From contig BFEA01000031.1 in assembly GCA_003427395.1 (NCBI GenBank), positions 757,677 through 781,868 on the forward strand: DNA of 24,192 nucleotides. The letters are read 5' to 3'. Both the position numbers and the translations under genes were made by a program. Positions 8,946-18,263 of the stretch are shown here, in pieces (the stretch's first letter is position 1; the number at the start of each line of letters is the position of its first letter). Origin of the DNA: Chara braunii (Eukaryota; Streptophyta; Charophyceae; Charales; Characeae). Below the pieces are notes generated by a model. That model saw only the letters and a program-made list of their open reading frames with translations. It searched no databases and was not told the DNA's origin.

Positions 8946-9665
8946 TTGAGTATAATTTGACTATTGCGCACAACCAATCAGGAACGTTGACCCTACTCGT
9001 TTACAACTACAGGGTAAAATAACACTCTGATCCCGTCCGTGCACTATACAAAATAAGCGGCTAAATACCACAATTGTTTGAATACAATATCAAAAGTGAG
9101 ATAAAGGCGTTAAGCACTCCTTACGACCACATGTTAAACCTTATCTAATTTCATATTGATAGTAGCATAAGAACAAGAATGTGTCTCCTTTCCGCAAGCA
9201 TAATGCTCGCTCTCACTTACTGAAAAAATGATCGAAACTTGTTTAAGTGTTACCACGCTTTGCCCCTTGCATTATTGCACAATTTGTACACAAGTCGAAT
9301 ACTGCACAGGGATCTGTGCAGTTCGAACCATGTTTGAATGTTGTATAGGAATCTTTACAGCTATAACCTTGTTTGAGTATAATTTGAGTACTATGCACAA
9401 CCGGTCAGCAACCTTGACCCTACTCATTTAAAACACCATGGTCAAATAACAATCTGATCTCGTTCGTGCACTACATGAAATAAGCGGCTAAATACCACAG
9501 TTGTTTCAATACAAGATCAAAAGGGGGATAGAGGCTTTAAGGACTCCTTACGACCGTATGTTAAACCTCATCTAATTTCATATTGATAGTTGCATAAGAA
9601 TAGGAATGTGTCTCCTTTCCCGAAGCATAATGCTCGTTCTCACGTACTGAAAAGACGATCGAAAG
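8851..9665 (+). repeat. Tandem direct duplication, period 427 bp
   Basis: About 390 bp from 8851 to 9240 is repeated at 9278-9665 with an offset of 427 bp. Both copies carry the landmarks TCGAATACTGCACAGGGATC (8868 and 9295), AATAAGCGGCTAAATACCAC, TAATTTCATATTGATAGT and GTGTCTCCTTTCC. They differ by scattered substitutions and small indels, so the duplication is not recent. Each copy starts with the minisatellite unit. No gene inside. Unequal crossing-over between minisatellite units could have produced it. Confidence 0.9.
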
Positions 9666-9670
9666 TTCAC

Positions 9671-11055
9671 TGTTTGTGTTATGACTCTCAATGTTTTTTT
9701 TTTTTTCTCTGGCATTTATTTACTTGACTTGCTCAACTTCTTCCTGCTTTAAAACAAACTTCTCCTTTAATCCTCATCTACCAAGAACTTTGTCAAGAGG
9801 TGTGCTGCTCTCTTTCAAGTAAACCACCTATTACTGATTGGAAAGGCAAAATAAAGATTCAACGAAACAAAAGTGTTTTCCCATTCTAACTCTAATAACC
9901 AATGAAAGCGAGAGAGTTTTCTTAATTATGTGCCCGCAAATTTCCCTCTTTCACTCACAACAGGCTCTCATCATCAAAGAACGGTATAGAAGTTCACCAT
10001 ATCTTCGTCAATCGATATGAATCGCACAGTTCATCACCAATGAGTGCACACATATACATGCAACAAGCATAAGTGAGATGATACGGATTTTACACTGGAT
10101 GCCAGAGAGTATAAGACCAGATAGCACAACTTATGAATTCCAACAAGTTATTGCAAGAGCAATAAGAATTCAAGTCACCAACCCTCATCAGCGCATGTTA
10201 AAGGTAACTAGTAACCAACATTAACTCTCAGGTAATTATCTTTTCCCCATTGCTCTTCTCTCTTATGTATCTCTCCCCTTCGCTGGTCTTTTCCCTAGCT
10301 ATGTCCTCGCTGTGTCTTTTCTCCCTACATGCATGCACACTCACTAATGCACACTCACTAACTTCTACTCAAGGATCTAATCTGAATACATCCACTGCTA
10401 TGCCCACTGACTCCCTACTAATTACCACTAACACCCTGCACTGCCGCAACTATGGATGCCTTCTCCCTGCCAGTGCAATCTCTCTCTCTCTCTCTCTCTC
10501 TTAGCATGACATCCTGGCTCAACGCTCTGCCCCTCACTACAATGCACAAGTACACCGACACTTTCACATTTCTTGTGAATGAGCAATCTCCCAAATGAGA
10601 AGGTTGGCTAGTCCTTATATTGTCTTGGACTGTTGTTCAACTCGTCACAACCTTTGCTTCCTATAGCTTGACTTGGTTCCGATACCACATCCCCACAGCT
10701 TGTCTTATTTCGAATGTCAGGACCTGAAACCTTCCCGATTTTTCATTGGTATGCTGCTGCTTGGGCCTTTGAGTCACAATTTTTCGATTTTAATACTTTG
10801 TTTGACTGTGGGCTGTGACTCCTGCCTCTGGGACACGACTCTGGCTCATGGGATGTGACTTTCCAAAATTACTTTTCATTGTGAGATTGTTTGTCGAGTG
10901 CCTATTCGACTTGACTACTACAGGTACCCGATTGTGTTTTTTTCTAAAACTGACCGACTTGACCATCCTTGACCCTGGCCTCTGACCCTGAACTCGAAGT
11001 TGGGGTCTGAATCGTGGAAGGCCTTTCACTCTCATCGATCTAATTTAGAACTCCT
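9671..11055. other. Noncoding DNA downstream of the Ty3/gypsy polyprotein
   Basis: No gene. It should hold the 3' UTR and 3' LTR of the minus-strand Ty3/gypsy element, but I found no second LTR copy in the window to delimit it. Visible items are a T run near 9693-9706 and a TC repeat at about 10482-10501 (purine-rich on the minus strand, so a possible polypurine tract). At 10675-10687 the minus strand reads TGGTATCGGAACC, similar to an initiator-Met tRNA primer-binding site but with two differences. Confidence 0.4.
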
Positions 11056-11059
11056 CTAA

Positions 11060-11685
11060 GAAAACAACTACTACTATATTAATTCATTTTCAAGCCCTCT
11101 TCTAGTAAGACAGAATATTCGATGTAGTTTGAATCAGCCCTTCCCTAGTTAACCAGCGATCCTCAGATGGTTCTTGATAAGCAAATTTTACCTTGTACTG
11201 TCAATGTGCCCTACCTCTCTGTCCGGATCTGAAAATATCTTCCCCAACAATTTTGTCCATATCATACTTTTCATCCATGTCAGAGGAAATCATCGATCTA
11301 AGAGTAGGAAACAGGTCATTAGTGACGCAAGATAGAAGCTTGGAAACATAAAACACCGGATACGTGTATAAATGTGAAGGTATCTCGACAACATAGGAAG
11401 GACCATCTGTATCACCAATCACATCTAAGATTTGTCACAGTCCTCTATAGGCAGGTAGTAGTTTCTGGGAGATGTTCTCCTCAGGGAGAAGCTCTTTGGA
11501 CTTTACCCAGACTAAATCTCACACAACAAATTGCGAGGGTCTACGATGCTTGTTTGCTTTCTCTATGATTTGATATTGTGGTTTAGCTATATTTCCTTTA
11601 ATCTTTTCAATATCTTTCTGATATTGCACAGCAAATTCTCTAGTTCCCAATGAAAGTCTTTGTATCTGATCAGGATTTAAACAGT
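11060..11685 (-). pseudogene. Ty3/gypsy integrase C-terminal region, broken
   Basis: Minus frame: VWVKSKELLPEE, then KLLPAYRGL, YVVEIPSHLYTYPVFYVSKLL (ending near 11310). This follows the 'VWL......KL.P...GPF.I......Y.LELP......VFHVS.L' layout of the GPY/F-type DNA-binding end of Ty3/gypsy integrases. Further on, EPSEDRWLTREGL (near 11175-11135) resembles the end of a chromodomain-like tail ('.E...W.....L'), but too little is left to call a chromodomain. Stops and a frame change break the region. Confidence 0.75.
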
Positions 11686-12213
11686 CTATGGGTCTACGAA
11701 GGCGTCATCCCAAATGCAATTCGGTAGGTGTTCTGCAAGTAGATAGATATACAAAATTGTTGTAGGCACTAACAACTTTGGGCATATTTTCATCCCAGTC
11801 AACTTGATCTGGTCGGATGTACATTCGCAGCGTCTGCTGCAAGGCTGCGACAGTTTGTTTATTTGCTCGGTCTGTCCGTTAGTCTCAAGTTGTCTACCTA
11901 AGGACATAGTCAATTTGGATCCGCTGACTTTCATAAGTTGTTGTCACTGTTCACCTGTGAACCAGGTATTTATGTCACTAACAATGGTTAAGGGATGTCC
12001 AAAATCCTTCACCCAATGATTGAAAAATTCCCAAATTACCAAATTCGTCCTTGCTTCAGCGGGAAGTGGAACAGAAACACTGGATTTACTAAATTTGTCC
12101 ACTATAACCATAACTTGACTTTTTTCATTTGTACTTCTTATTTTAATGTCCATGAAGTCGATAGACACAGTCTCCAAGACCTGACGGAATAGGCAGAGGT
12201 TTGAGTAAACCAA
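11686..12213 (-). pseudogene. Ty3/gypsy integrase catalytic core, broken
   Basis: Minus strand: VSIDFMDIK (first catalytic Asp), VIVDKFSKSSVSVPL, then HPLTIVSDINTWFTGEQ (second Asp) ending at 11944. In the neighbouring frame to 11686 comes LGRQLETNGQTEQINKL, where the usual 'HPQTDGQTER' block holds the third acidic residue (Glu). So all three positions of the D,D-35-E triad are still visible, although a frame break at about 11940 separates the last. The enzyme would insert element cDNA into the genome. The residues beyond the Glu are more diverged. Confidence 0.92.
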
Positions 12214-12540
12214 GGTGAGGTTGTGTAGAACTCTTATTCTGCTAATAATCTTGACAACCTTACAAATAGGCGATACAATTATGTTTCATTCCAGTCCACG
12301 TATAGGAACGCAGGAGGTTAGCATATGTCTTCCTCCAACCGAAATGTCCCTCAGTATCATGACATTCCCCTATGATCAAACTTCTAATCTTTTCATTGTT
12401 TGGAATACACAGTCTATCATGCACATCCGTTTTTTTAAACAACAGTCCTTGAGTCACTCTATAATCCGAAACTTCATGAGGTGCCCCTTGCGATTTCTTT
12501 ATTAAAGCACTATAGATAGGATCAACAGTGTATGCAGTCC
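12214..12540 (-). pseudogene. Ty3/gypsy integrase zinc finger (H2C2) and RNase H-integrase linker
   Basis: Minus frame open 12457-12260: LCIPNNEKIRSLIIGECHD, then GHFGWRKTYANLLRSYTW. It fits the 'VP....R..IL...H....GH.G..KT...L...Y.W..M' block, with both His visible. After a stop, GCQDY follows where 'C..CQ' is expected, so one of the two Cys is mutated. Just downstream (near 12213) GLLKPLPIP matches the 'GLL.PLPIP' stretch that precedes the integrase core. Confidence 0.88.
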
Positions 12541-12716
12541 TAACTTTCTCTTACACATCAGTGCCTACATCCACATATGTCACAATGACACTTAAAAAGT
12601 CAGATCTCCTACTTAATGCATCGACGACAATGTTATACTTCCCCTTGAGTGGCTTCACCTCAAAATCAAACTGATCAATCTCAGCGGCCCACCTTGTCAG
12701 TTTAGGTGATATACGG
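12541..12716 (-). pseudogene. Ty3/gypsy RNase H, C-terminal part
   Basis: Minus frame starting at the insertion junction: ISPKLTRWAAEIDQFDFEV, then KGKYNIVVDALSRRSD. It matches the end of Ty3/gypsy RNase H ('L..W...L..FDF.I.Y..G..N.VADALSR') including the last catalytic Asp in the 'DALSR' block. Its upstream part lies across the 6.6-kb insertion at 19321-19502. Bases 12713-12716 are the ACGG copy flanking that insertion. Confidence 0.93.
12713..12716 (+). repeat. 4-bp target-site duplication, left copy (ACGG)
   Basis: ACGG lies directly before the insertion and again at 19317-19320 directly after it. Setting aside the insertion plus one copy restores the RNase H frame exactly across the join, which supports a 4-bp rather than 5-bp duplication. 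Confidence 0.8.
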
Positions 12717-12721
12717 TGTCG

Positions 12722-12751
12722 GGGCGAATACCCTTACAAGGGTATCCGCCC
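12722..12751. repeat. Terminal hairpin of the 6.6-kb insertion
   Basis: Arms 12722-12734 (GGGCGAATACCCT) and 12739-12751 (AGGGTATCCGCCC) pair with one mismatch around a 4-base loop, five bases inside the left end of the insertion. Confidence 0.8.
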
Positions 12752-14161
12752 TGGTTTTTGCATGCGGCAGAAAGTAGGCTTGGGTTAGAGTTTGAGTATA
12801 CCGCGCTAGGGGCGGCTGCGTATGTAACTTACGTTGACTGGGGGGTTACTAGAATAGAGAGTGCGTGGGCGCGCGGATTTTTGAGGCGCACTTGATCCTT
12901 TTATCCGTTGATGGCGGAAGAGTCGGCGTGACCGCCGGCCAGAGTTTTCCTTCTGATTAAAATAGGGATTAAAGAGATTATGTCTCGTTGATTGATGTGC
13001 TTGCCTGTGACCTGTGCGTACGTACGGAGGACGGCATCGGTAACAATGTGACTTCTGAAGGCGTTTCGGTAGCTTGGCGCGTCGTGCAGTGTTCGTTTTG
13101 TTTAGGCGTCTGTCAGAGCGAAAACCCAGGCTTGGGTCTGGCATTAGCGGTTATGGCATCTGACTCTTACCAAGGAGATTCAAGGATCGAGGACGAGCGA
13201 CGACAACGCGGGAATATCAGGGTAGCGTGAAGGGGCCGAGGGGTCAAGGGCCTGACAAAGCATATCCCCCTGGGTTTTGCCATCATCGGCGTTCGATTGG
13301 TGGTGGCGGTTCCCAGATACTTCCTTGTAGCGCCGTAAGGTTGTTTGTTCCTTTTTATGCCCCGGCGTGCCGTTGACCCGGACCAACGCCGGATTTAATG
13401 GCCACCGTGGCGCGGTCATGTGTACGGCTTTCGTTCGGGTCCAGTGAGGTCGCACGGGGGTGTGTTGTATTCGCAGATTTGCCTGAGGCTCGATTGCAAA
13501 CTGTTGTCGGAACTGCGCCAAGGCTACCCCCTTATAGTATTATGGGGGACCCCGTAGCAGCCACCTTCGTGCTCAAGCCCCGACGAGGGAACCTGCGGGG
13601 AATGCAGTCACCCATCGGTGGGGGGGTACCGGCCAGGGGTCAGCCGACAGTATCAGGGCCGAGCTTTCTTGATTGGGCCGGTCACTGTGCCTCCACATTG
13701 GTCCCCTTCCCCTATGAGTACCGATGGTTTCGTCTCAGTACCACTCAGGAGGGGGCAACGACATATATCGTAGGCAGTGGGCACTAAGTTTGCCCACGGG
13801 ATGCTGTCCGACCGCAGGCAAAGGGGCGATTGTCGGGCTCGGTCGGATTAAGAGAGGTAGTGGCGAACTGAACGGGCGGAGTTCAGCGCGGGCAGGGCAG
13901 TTTGCGCAAGCAGGCGATGAGCACTGAGGCAGCGAGGTCGCGGGGACAGAAGGACCAAAGAACGGGCGCCGAGGTAGGAAAGTGGGGTAGGGAGTGACAG
14001 GGCCCCTAGAAGGGGGTCGAACCTAGGCGCGGAAACGCGCCAGATGCGTTCGGGGTTGAGGTGGCGGAGATAAGGTCGGGTGCTGTGCAGTCAGCCGCCG
14101 TGGGAGGATAGCGCTGGTCGAGGAGGCATCGGGTCACCGAGCGCTGTGCAGCAGAGAGGCG
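12752..14161. other. GC-rich left part of the 6.6-kb insertion, no gene
   Basis: No frame here resembles a known protein; the longest (plus 13398-13787, 129 codons) looks like a chance frame in GC-rich DNA. A hairpin with C5 and G5 arms lies at 13527-13548. No primer-binding site or gag-like sequence seen. Confidence 0.5.
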
Positions 14162-14413
14162 GAGCGGGCGCTGGGCTGATGAACGGGAGAGCCAAGCACC
14201 AGGCAGCAGGTAGCGGGCAGGATGAGAAAATAAAATGAACCCGGACGCAGTTTTGCGCCGGGTACATTCGACAAGTGGAGGAATGGAGAGCGGGCGCTGG
14301 GCTGATGAACGGGAGAGCCAAGCACCAGGCAGCAGGTAGCGGGCAGGATGAGAAAATAAAATGAACCCGGACGCAGTTTTGCGCCGGGTACATTCGACAA
14401 GTGGAGGAATGGA
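14162..14413 (+). repeat. Exact 126-bp tandem duplication with hairpin
   Basis: 14162-14287 and 14288-14413 are identical, so the duplication is recent or maintained. Each copy holds a stem-loop: ACCCGGACGCA and TGCGCCGGGT (14239-14263, and 14365-14389), 10 bp with a single bulged A. The minus strand is open through both in two frames because 126 is divisible by three; I see no sign that these frames are used. Confidence 0.95.
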
Positions 14414-14429
14414 GATGGCGGGGAGGAGA

Positions 14430-15210
14430 TGGCCAAGCCCGCCCGTTGCTTGATGAAATCGGGCGGGGAAAGAACCTACCTGGCGGTTCTAGAGGCGGGC
14501 GAAATCGATTATGAAGCTAAGTTTTTGCATTAGTGAGTAGACTTTTAGGTGAGGAAGAATAAGGATGCGCGGAGACAGCGATGGCGAAGGGGTGAAGGAG
14601 AGATGCGGAAAGGATATTGAGTCGCGCCCGTTTCTTGATGGAAACGGGCGAATGGAGAGTGAATTCGGGGGTTTTGGCCCCGGGCGAGTGCGATGGAACG
14701 GTCAGTTTAGATGTTAGATTAGCGGAAGAAAAGATGGGTGAGATAGAGGCTGCGTGAAGGCATGGTGGGAGGAGTGATGGTGGGGGAAGAAATGGGGCTT
14801 GAAATCGTTTAGCTTACCCGATCCGTGATGGATTCGGGTAGGGGAGGGGGCGAATTTGGGGTTATTACCGCGGGCGAGTTCGATGGCCAGGTTAGATAGG
14901 TGAGGGGAGGCTTGTAACGGAGGTTAGTAGAGGAGACAAGTGCGCTGTTATGACGGGAGAACGAGATACGATGGAGGTGATGACTCGTATCTCGACCGGT
15001 TCGTAGTGGAAATAGGCAGGCGACGACTCAAGTTTGGGGTTTGCAGGCATGGCGAATCTGATGGTAGCATCAGATTCCGAGAGTAAGTAGTGGGCCAGCC
15101 TACATCAGCAGTAGGGGCCGCGCGGAGAGTTGGCGGAGTAGGCTATGGTAGAAATTCGAAAAGCGATTTTTATCCGACTCTCATTAAAATTGAGCAGGAT
15201 AAAGTACGGG
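14430..15210 (+). repeat. Diverged ~188-bp repeat series, each unit with a different-sequence hairpin
   Basis: Hairpins stand at 14437-14468 (CCCGCCCG/CGGGCGGG), 14625-14650 (CGCCCGTTTC/GAAACGGGCG, perfect 10 bp), 14813-14841 (TACCCGATCC/GGATTCGGGTA, one bulge) and 15170-15201 (TATCC and CTC pairing with GAG and GGATA). The first three are spaced 187-189 bp, and a TTGATG or GTGATG loop recurs in them. Two more perfect hairpins lie at 14962-14994 and 15055-15076. Between hairpins, units share GCGAATG, a (C)CGCGGGCGAGT-CGATGG-like stretch and GGTTAGAT-like stretches. Confidence 0.7.
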
Positions 15211-15890
15211 ACGACGGTTTGTGGTATCTACGAATCAGACTATGAGGTTAGTTTTAGTGAAAGATTAGTAGAAGTAGAGCTAGTGGGAAAGACAGATGCG
15301 CGAGGGGAATAGTTAGTGGTTGTTGTTTGAATATGGAGTGAATCTGGCCACGTTTACAGACAGATTCATCCGTTTTTATACACCCCATCGGAGTAAAGTA
15401 GCGCGAGGCCAGTCACGGAATGGAGACCTGCCTGTCGCCTAGCGCATTGCCCGTCCTATTAACGGGAGTGATCCCCGCCGGCTTCTGCCTGCAAAGGAGG
15501 GCTGGCTATGCAATGTGATTCAAGACCGAGCCAGGGAGCCAACCTGCGCCCCAACCGGGTCGACGTGCAGGGCCAGAGTTTGGGCGACGCAGGGACACAG
15601 CCGCAGGGTGAGGGAGTGTGTGGTTAAGGGAGAGGAAGAGGGAGGAGTCGAGCACTTGCCTGTCCGGAGTTGGCCACGACAGTAAGATAGGAGAGCAAGT
15701 ATCCCTGGTGTTTCAACCAGAGGGTCATACTGCACTCCGCTGGCAAGCGTACGAATCAGACAGCGGGAAGGAAGAGCCCAACTCGGCATGAAAGGGGCCA
15801 AACCAGCGACACGGCGGCCTCCCTGGGCACGACGTTGTTCGGAGAGGGCAGGGTAAGTTGGAGCCTACCTGCTTTAGTCGTTGTAGGTGC
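15211..15890. other. Unassigned part of the 6.6-kb insertion
   Basis: No gene. The repeat character fades. A small perfect hairpin lies at 15450-15466 (CCCGT/ACGGG). Confidence 0.4.
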
Positions 15891-16270
15891 CCATGCCGCC
15901 ATGTGGAGATCTGCAGCAGCAAGACCTAGCCTTGGCTACTACAGCTGGACTACTAAGGTTGGTTCTACTGCTGTACTTTCCGTTGTTGCCTAGAGGCGAG
16001 TTCAACTGTGGACCGGCAACTACTGCTGCTACTGCGCACTACTGAAGGGCCGCTGCGAACTGCTGTTGTTGTACTGGACTGAACACAGTTGTTGCCCTGG
16101 GTCGCTGTGCACGAAAGGCTGCAGCTGCTATTGAGTGCGCAGTTTCCGCTCTGGATTGTTCACGAGTTGTGGTCAACTGCTGGAGGTTGCAGACTGTTGC
16201 TGCCTACTAATGGTTAGGGCGTACGTCTGCATACTACCGTAGGCTGTGGCCGGCTGTTATAGCCGGCCGA
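15890..16270 (+). repeat. CTG/CTA-rich irregular repeat ending in an 8-bp perfect hairpin
   Basis: ACTGCTG, CTACTG and TTGTTG words recur irregularly from about 15905 to 16240. At its end, GGCCGGCT (16248-16255) and AGCCGGCC (16261-16268) form a perfect 8-bp stem with a 5-base loop. No conserved reading frame. Confidence 0.55.
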
Positions 16271-16609
16271 ACAGGGGTGGTGAGACCGCGGGGAAAGGTT
16301 GCTGCTGTGGGTGGAGGGCTATTGCAAGGAGCTGTGTGGCCGTAGACGGGTTGAAGAGGGGTGTTGAAGCTCAGGGAAGTGACCAGATCAGGCAGGACAA
16401 GCAGGGGGGATAGTGCGGCAATTTAGGGGGCCATCAGAGGGTTGGCTCTGACAGGTTGACGTCGGTTTGAACAAGCTGTTACATTGGCTGCCATTGCGGG
16501 GCCCTCAGGCGATGAAAGATATCAAGGCCCTCTCCTGCGAGTCTGAGAGCACCCTCCCTGGATCTGAGAGTCTCTATAATCTTGTATATATATGTACTTA
16601 TATACGAAC

Positions 16610-16960
16610 AAGGCTAGTCAGACATTGTTTCTAAGATGAATGGCTTGACTATAGCCTTATCACAAGCGAAGAGAGTATAATCAAAAGTTATAAGTGAAGG
16701 TAACTTGGGCCGGCTGAGTATTATTTCTAAGATGAATGGCTCAGTCCTACGCTCATTTTTGAAGATTAAGTTCAGAGGAGTATATATAAATTGACTACTT
16801 AAACAGTTCAGGGCGACTAAGCATGGTTTCTAAGATGAATGACTTAGTCATGTGCCCCAATGAAGAGAAAACTAGTTGTGCAGCCTGTTCGTGCATAATT
16901 AAGGCAGAGGGTTGACATTGTTTCTAAGATGAATGACCAATCCCAATGCCCTATGTAAGC
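16610..16960 (+). repeat. Four-copy hairpin array with invariant loop and covarying stems
   Basis: TTTCTAAGATGAATG occurs exactly four times, starting at 16628, 16724, 16827 and 16921 (spacing 96, 103, 94). Each sits in the loop of a stem that differs between copies. Copy 1: AAGGCTA-GTCA (16610-16620) with TGACTATAGCCTT (16646-16658). Copy 2: CTGAG (16714-16718) with CTCAG (16740-16744). Copy 3: GACTAAG (16815-16821) with CTTAGTC (16843-16849) plus GGGC/GCCC outside. Copy 4: GGG-TTG (16909-16914) with CAA-T-CCC (16938-16944) plus GGCA/TGCC outside. Spacers are AT-rich and much diverged. Pairing retained while sequence changes points to a conserved structure of unknown role. Confidence 0.85.
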
Positions 16961-17159
16961 CGAGAGTAAAAGGTTAAATAATTGAAAGACTATGAACTAT
17001 TGTTTGCTAAATTGACTTGGGTTGGCGAGAGTACTTACCTTTGTGGTTTGCCCTGCATGTGGCTGAGTGAGATTACTACTTGGTCTGAGATTCAGTTTGA
17101 CTGGTAGTTGCTTTAGAAGCTCGCCACGTGCTAGAGCAATAGGAGTTAACTTCAATTCC

Positions 17160-17575
17160 TGCATTTTCTGAGCTAAGTTTTTTTTACTTAGATCAATTCT
17201 CGCATTTTCTGGGATCTTTTATTATACTTCGCTTTGTATAAATTTTGGTAAGCTACTTTCTCTACAGGAAGCGCTGCCGAAATTTCTGCAAATCCAAGGA
17301 GTTAGTTAAATTCTTGACTTTTTCATTGTTCGGCTTGTCTACTAAAGTTCATATATGACTTAGTAAAAATCTGGAAAGTCTCATTTTCTAAAGGGAGTGT
17401 TGCCCAATTTTTTGCTATTTCGGGGAGTTAGACAAAATTGGGCTTTGGAAAATCAAAGACTATTTCTGGTTTCGTATTCAGGCTTATATAAATTATGAAA
17501 AGACATTTTTCCTACGGGAAGCGCTGCCGAAATTTTCTCAGTTTAAAGGAGATAGATCATATTTTGATAGGTGGC
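17160..17575 (+). repeat. Three-copy ~125-bp repeat with (G)GGAAGCGCTGCCG core
   Basis: Core starts at 17267 (GGAAGCGCTGCCGAAATTT), 17394 (GGAGTGTTGCCCAATTT) and 17517 (GGAAGCGCTGCCGAAATTT), spaced 127 and 123 bp. Each is preceded by a pyrimidine-rich TTTTCYTA-like stretch and followed about 15-20 bases later by GGAG(T/A)TAG. A partial earlier unit may start near 17160. In copy 1 AAATTTTGG (17241-17249) can pair with CCGAAATTT around the core. A near-palindrome lies at 17340-17365. No protein. Confidence 0.75.
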
Positions 17576-18185
17576 GATTCTGACAATCCACCCTAAACAG
17601 GGGAAATTCTGTTATTAGTCTACCTTTGCTTTGAGCACTGGCTTAGAGGTAGGCTTAGACTTAGTTGGCAGATAACGTTGAGTAAAGATGTGCAATGAAG
17701 GTTCATCCCCCATATGTTGATGATTTAACTTCTTGGACACTCGATTCAGGACTTGGACTAGTTTCAGCTTGATCCTACGAGGATCATCTTCTGTTATCAC
17801 TGATAACATGTCGGTTGCCGATTCGTCGGTTTACGATTCAACACCAATTCACTCCTGCCACTCAACCTAAAGGCTTTAGCCTTGAGATTTGAATTGTTTT
17901 GTTGTGTTTTTACCCGGACTTTATTGAACGGCCATCCAACAAAAGTACTGAGTATTTATTTAAGAGTTGCACGAGTGAGGTTTGTATGGCTAAAGCGAGG
18001 AGTATGAGTGCGCTGAATGGTTGAAGTTGACCCCGTGTAGTGCGTTGATTTCAAGTTGAATCTTTGATGTGATTGCAGGTATGGTTGTGGTTCGGACTCT
18101 GGATGTGATTGCCTGCGATTTCATACATATATGGCTGAGAGGAGCTTCACTGTGACTGTGAGAAGTGATCGTCCTATATAAATAA
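17576..18185. other. Unassigned part of the 6.6-kb insertion
   Basis: Begins with GTGGCGATTCTGAC (17572), faintly like a plant LTR primer-binding site, but no LTR boundary can be matched. A minus frame at 17809-17615 (64 codons) is not recognised. No other structure. Confidence 0.4.
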
Positions 18186-18188
18186 ACC

Positions 18189-18189
18189 T

Positions 18190-18260
<71 letters not shown>
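18189..18260. repeat. AT dinucleotide microsatellite
   Basis: About 70 bases of (AT)n with one TTT interruption near 18206. Confidence 0.95.

Positions 18261-18263
<3 letters not shown>

Noticed and set aside
10668-10690. Minus-strand TGGTATCGGAACC as an initiator-Met primer-binding site
   Set aside because: Two mismatches to the usual plant site, no LTR end (CA) directly before it, and its position downstream of integrase is wrong for the Ty3/gypsy element here. A match this loose is expected by chance about once in a window of this size.
14174-14200. CTGATGA as a hammerhead ribozyme core
   Set aside because: No proper stem II and no GAAA block follow at the needed positions; the cleavage-site helix is also absent.
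14091-14436. Two 100-codon minus-strand frames
   Set aside because: Both are produced by the exact 126-bp duplication, whose length is divisible by three; they overlap in different frames and show no motif.
16610-16960. CRISPR array from regularly spaced TTTCTAAGATGAATG
   Set aside because: Only 15-17 bp repeated at about 97-bp spacing, eukaryotic setting, and the spacers are themselves diverged repeats.
17572-17586. GTGGCGATTCTGAC as a primer-binding site with a 4.85-kb LTR at 12717-17571
   Set aside because: The rest of the insertion is only 1.7 kb, with no second copy of such an LTR, and the preceding bases are not CA.
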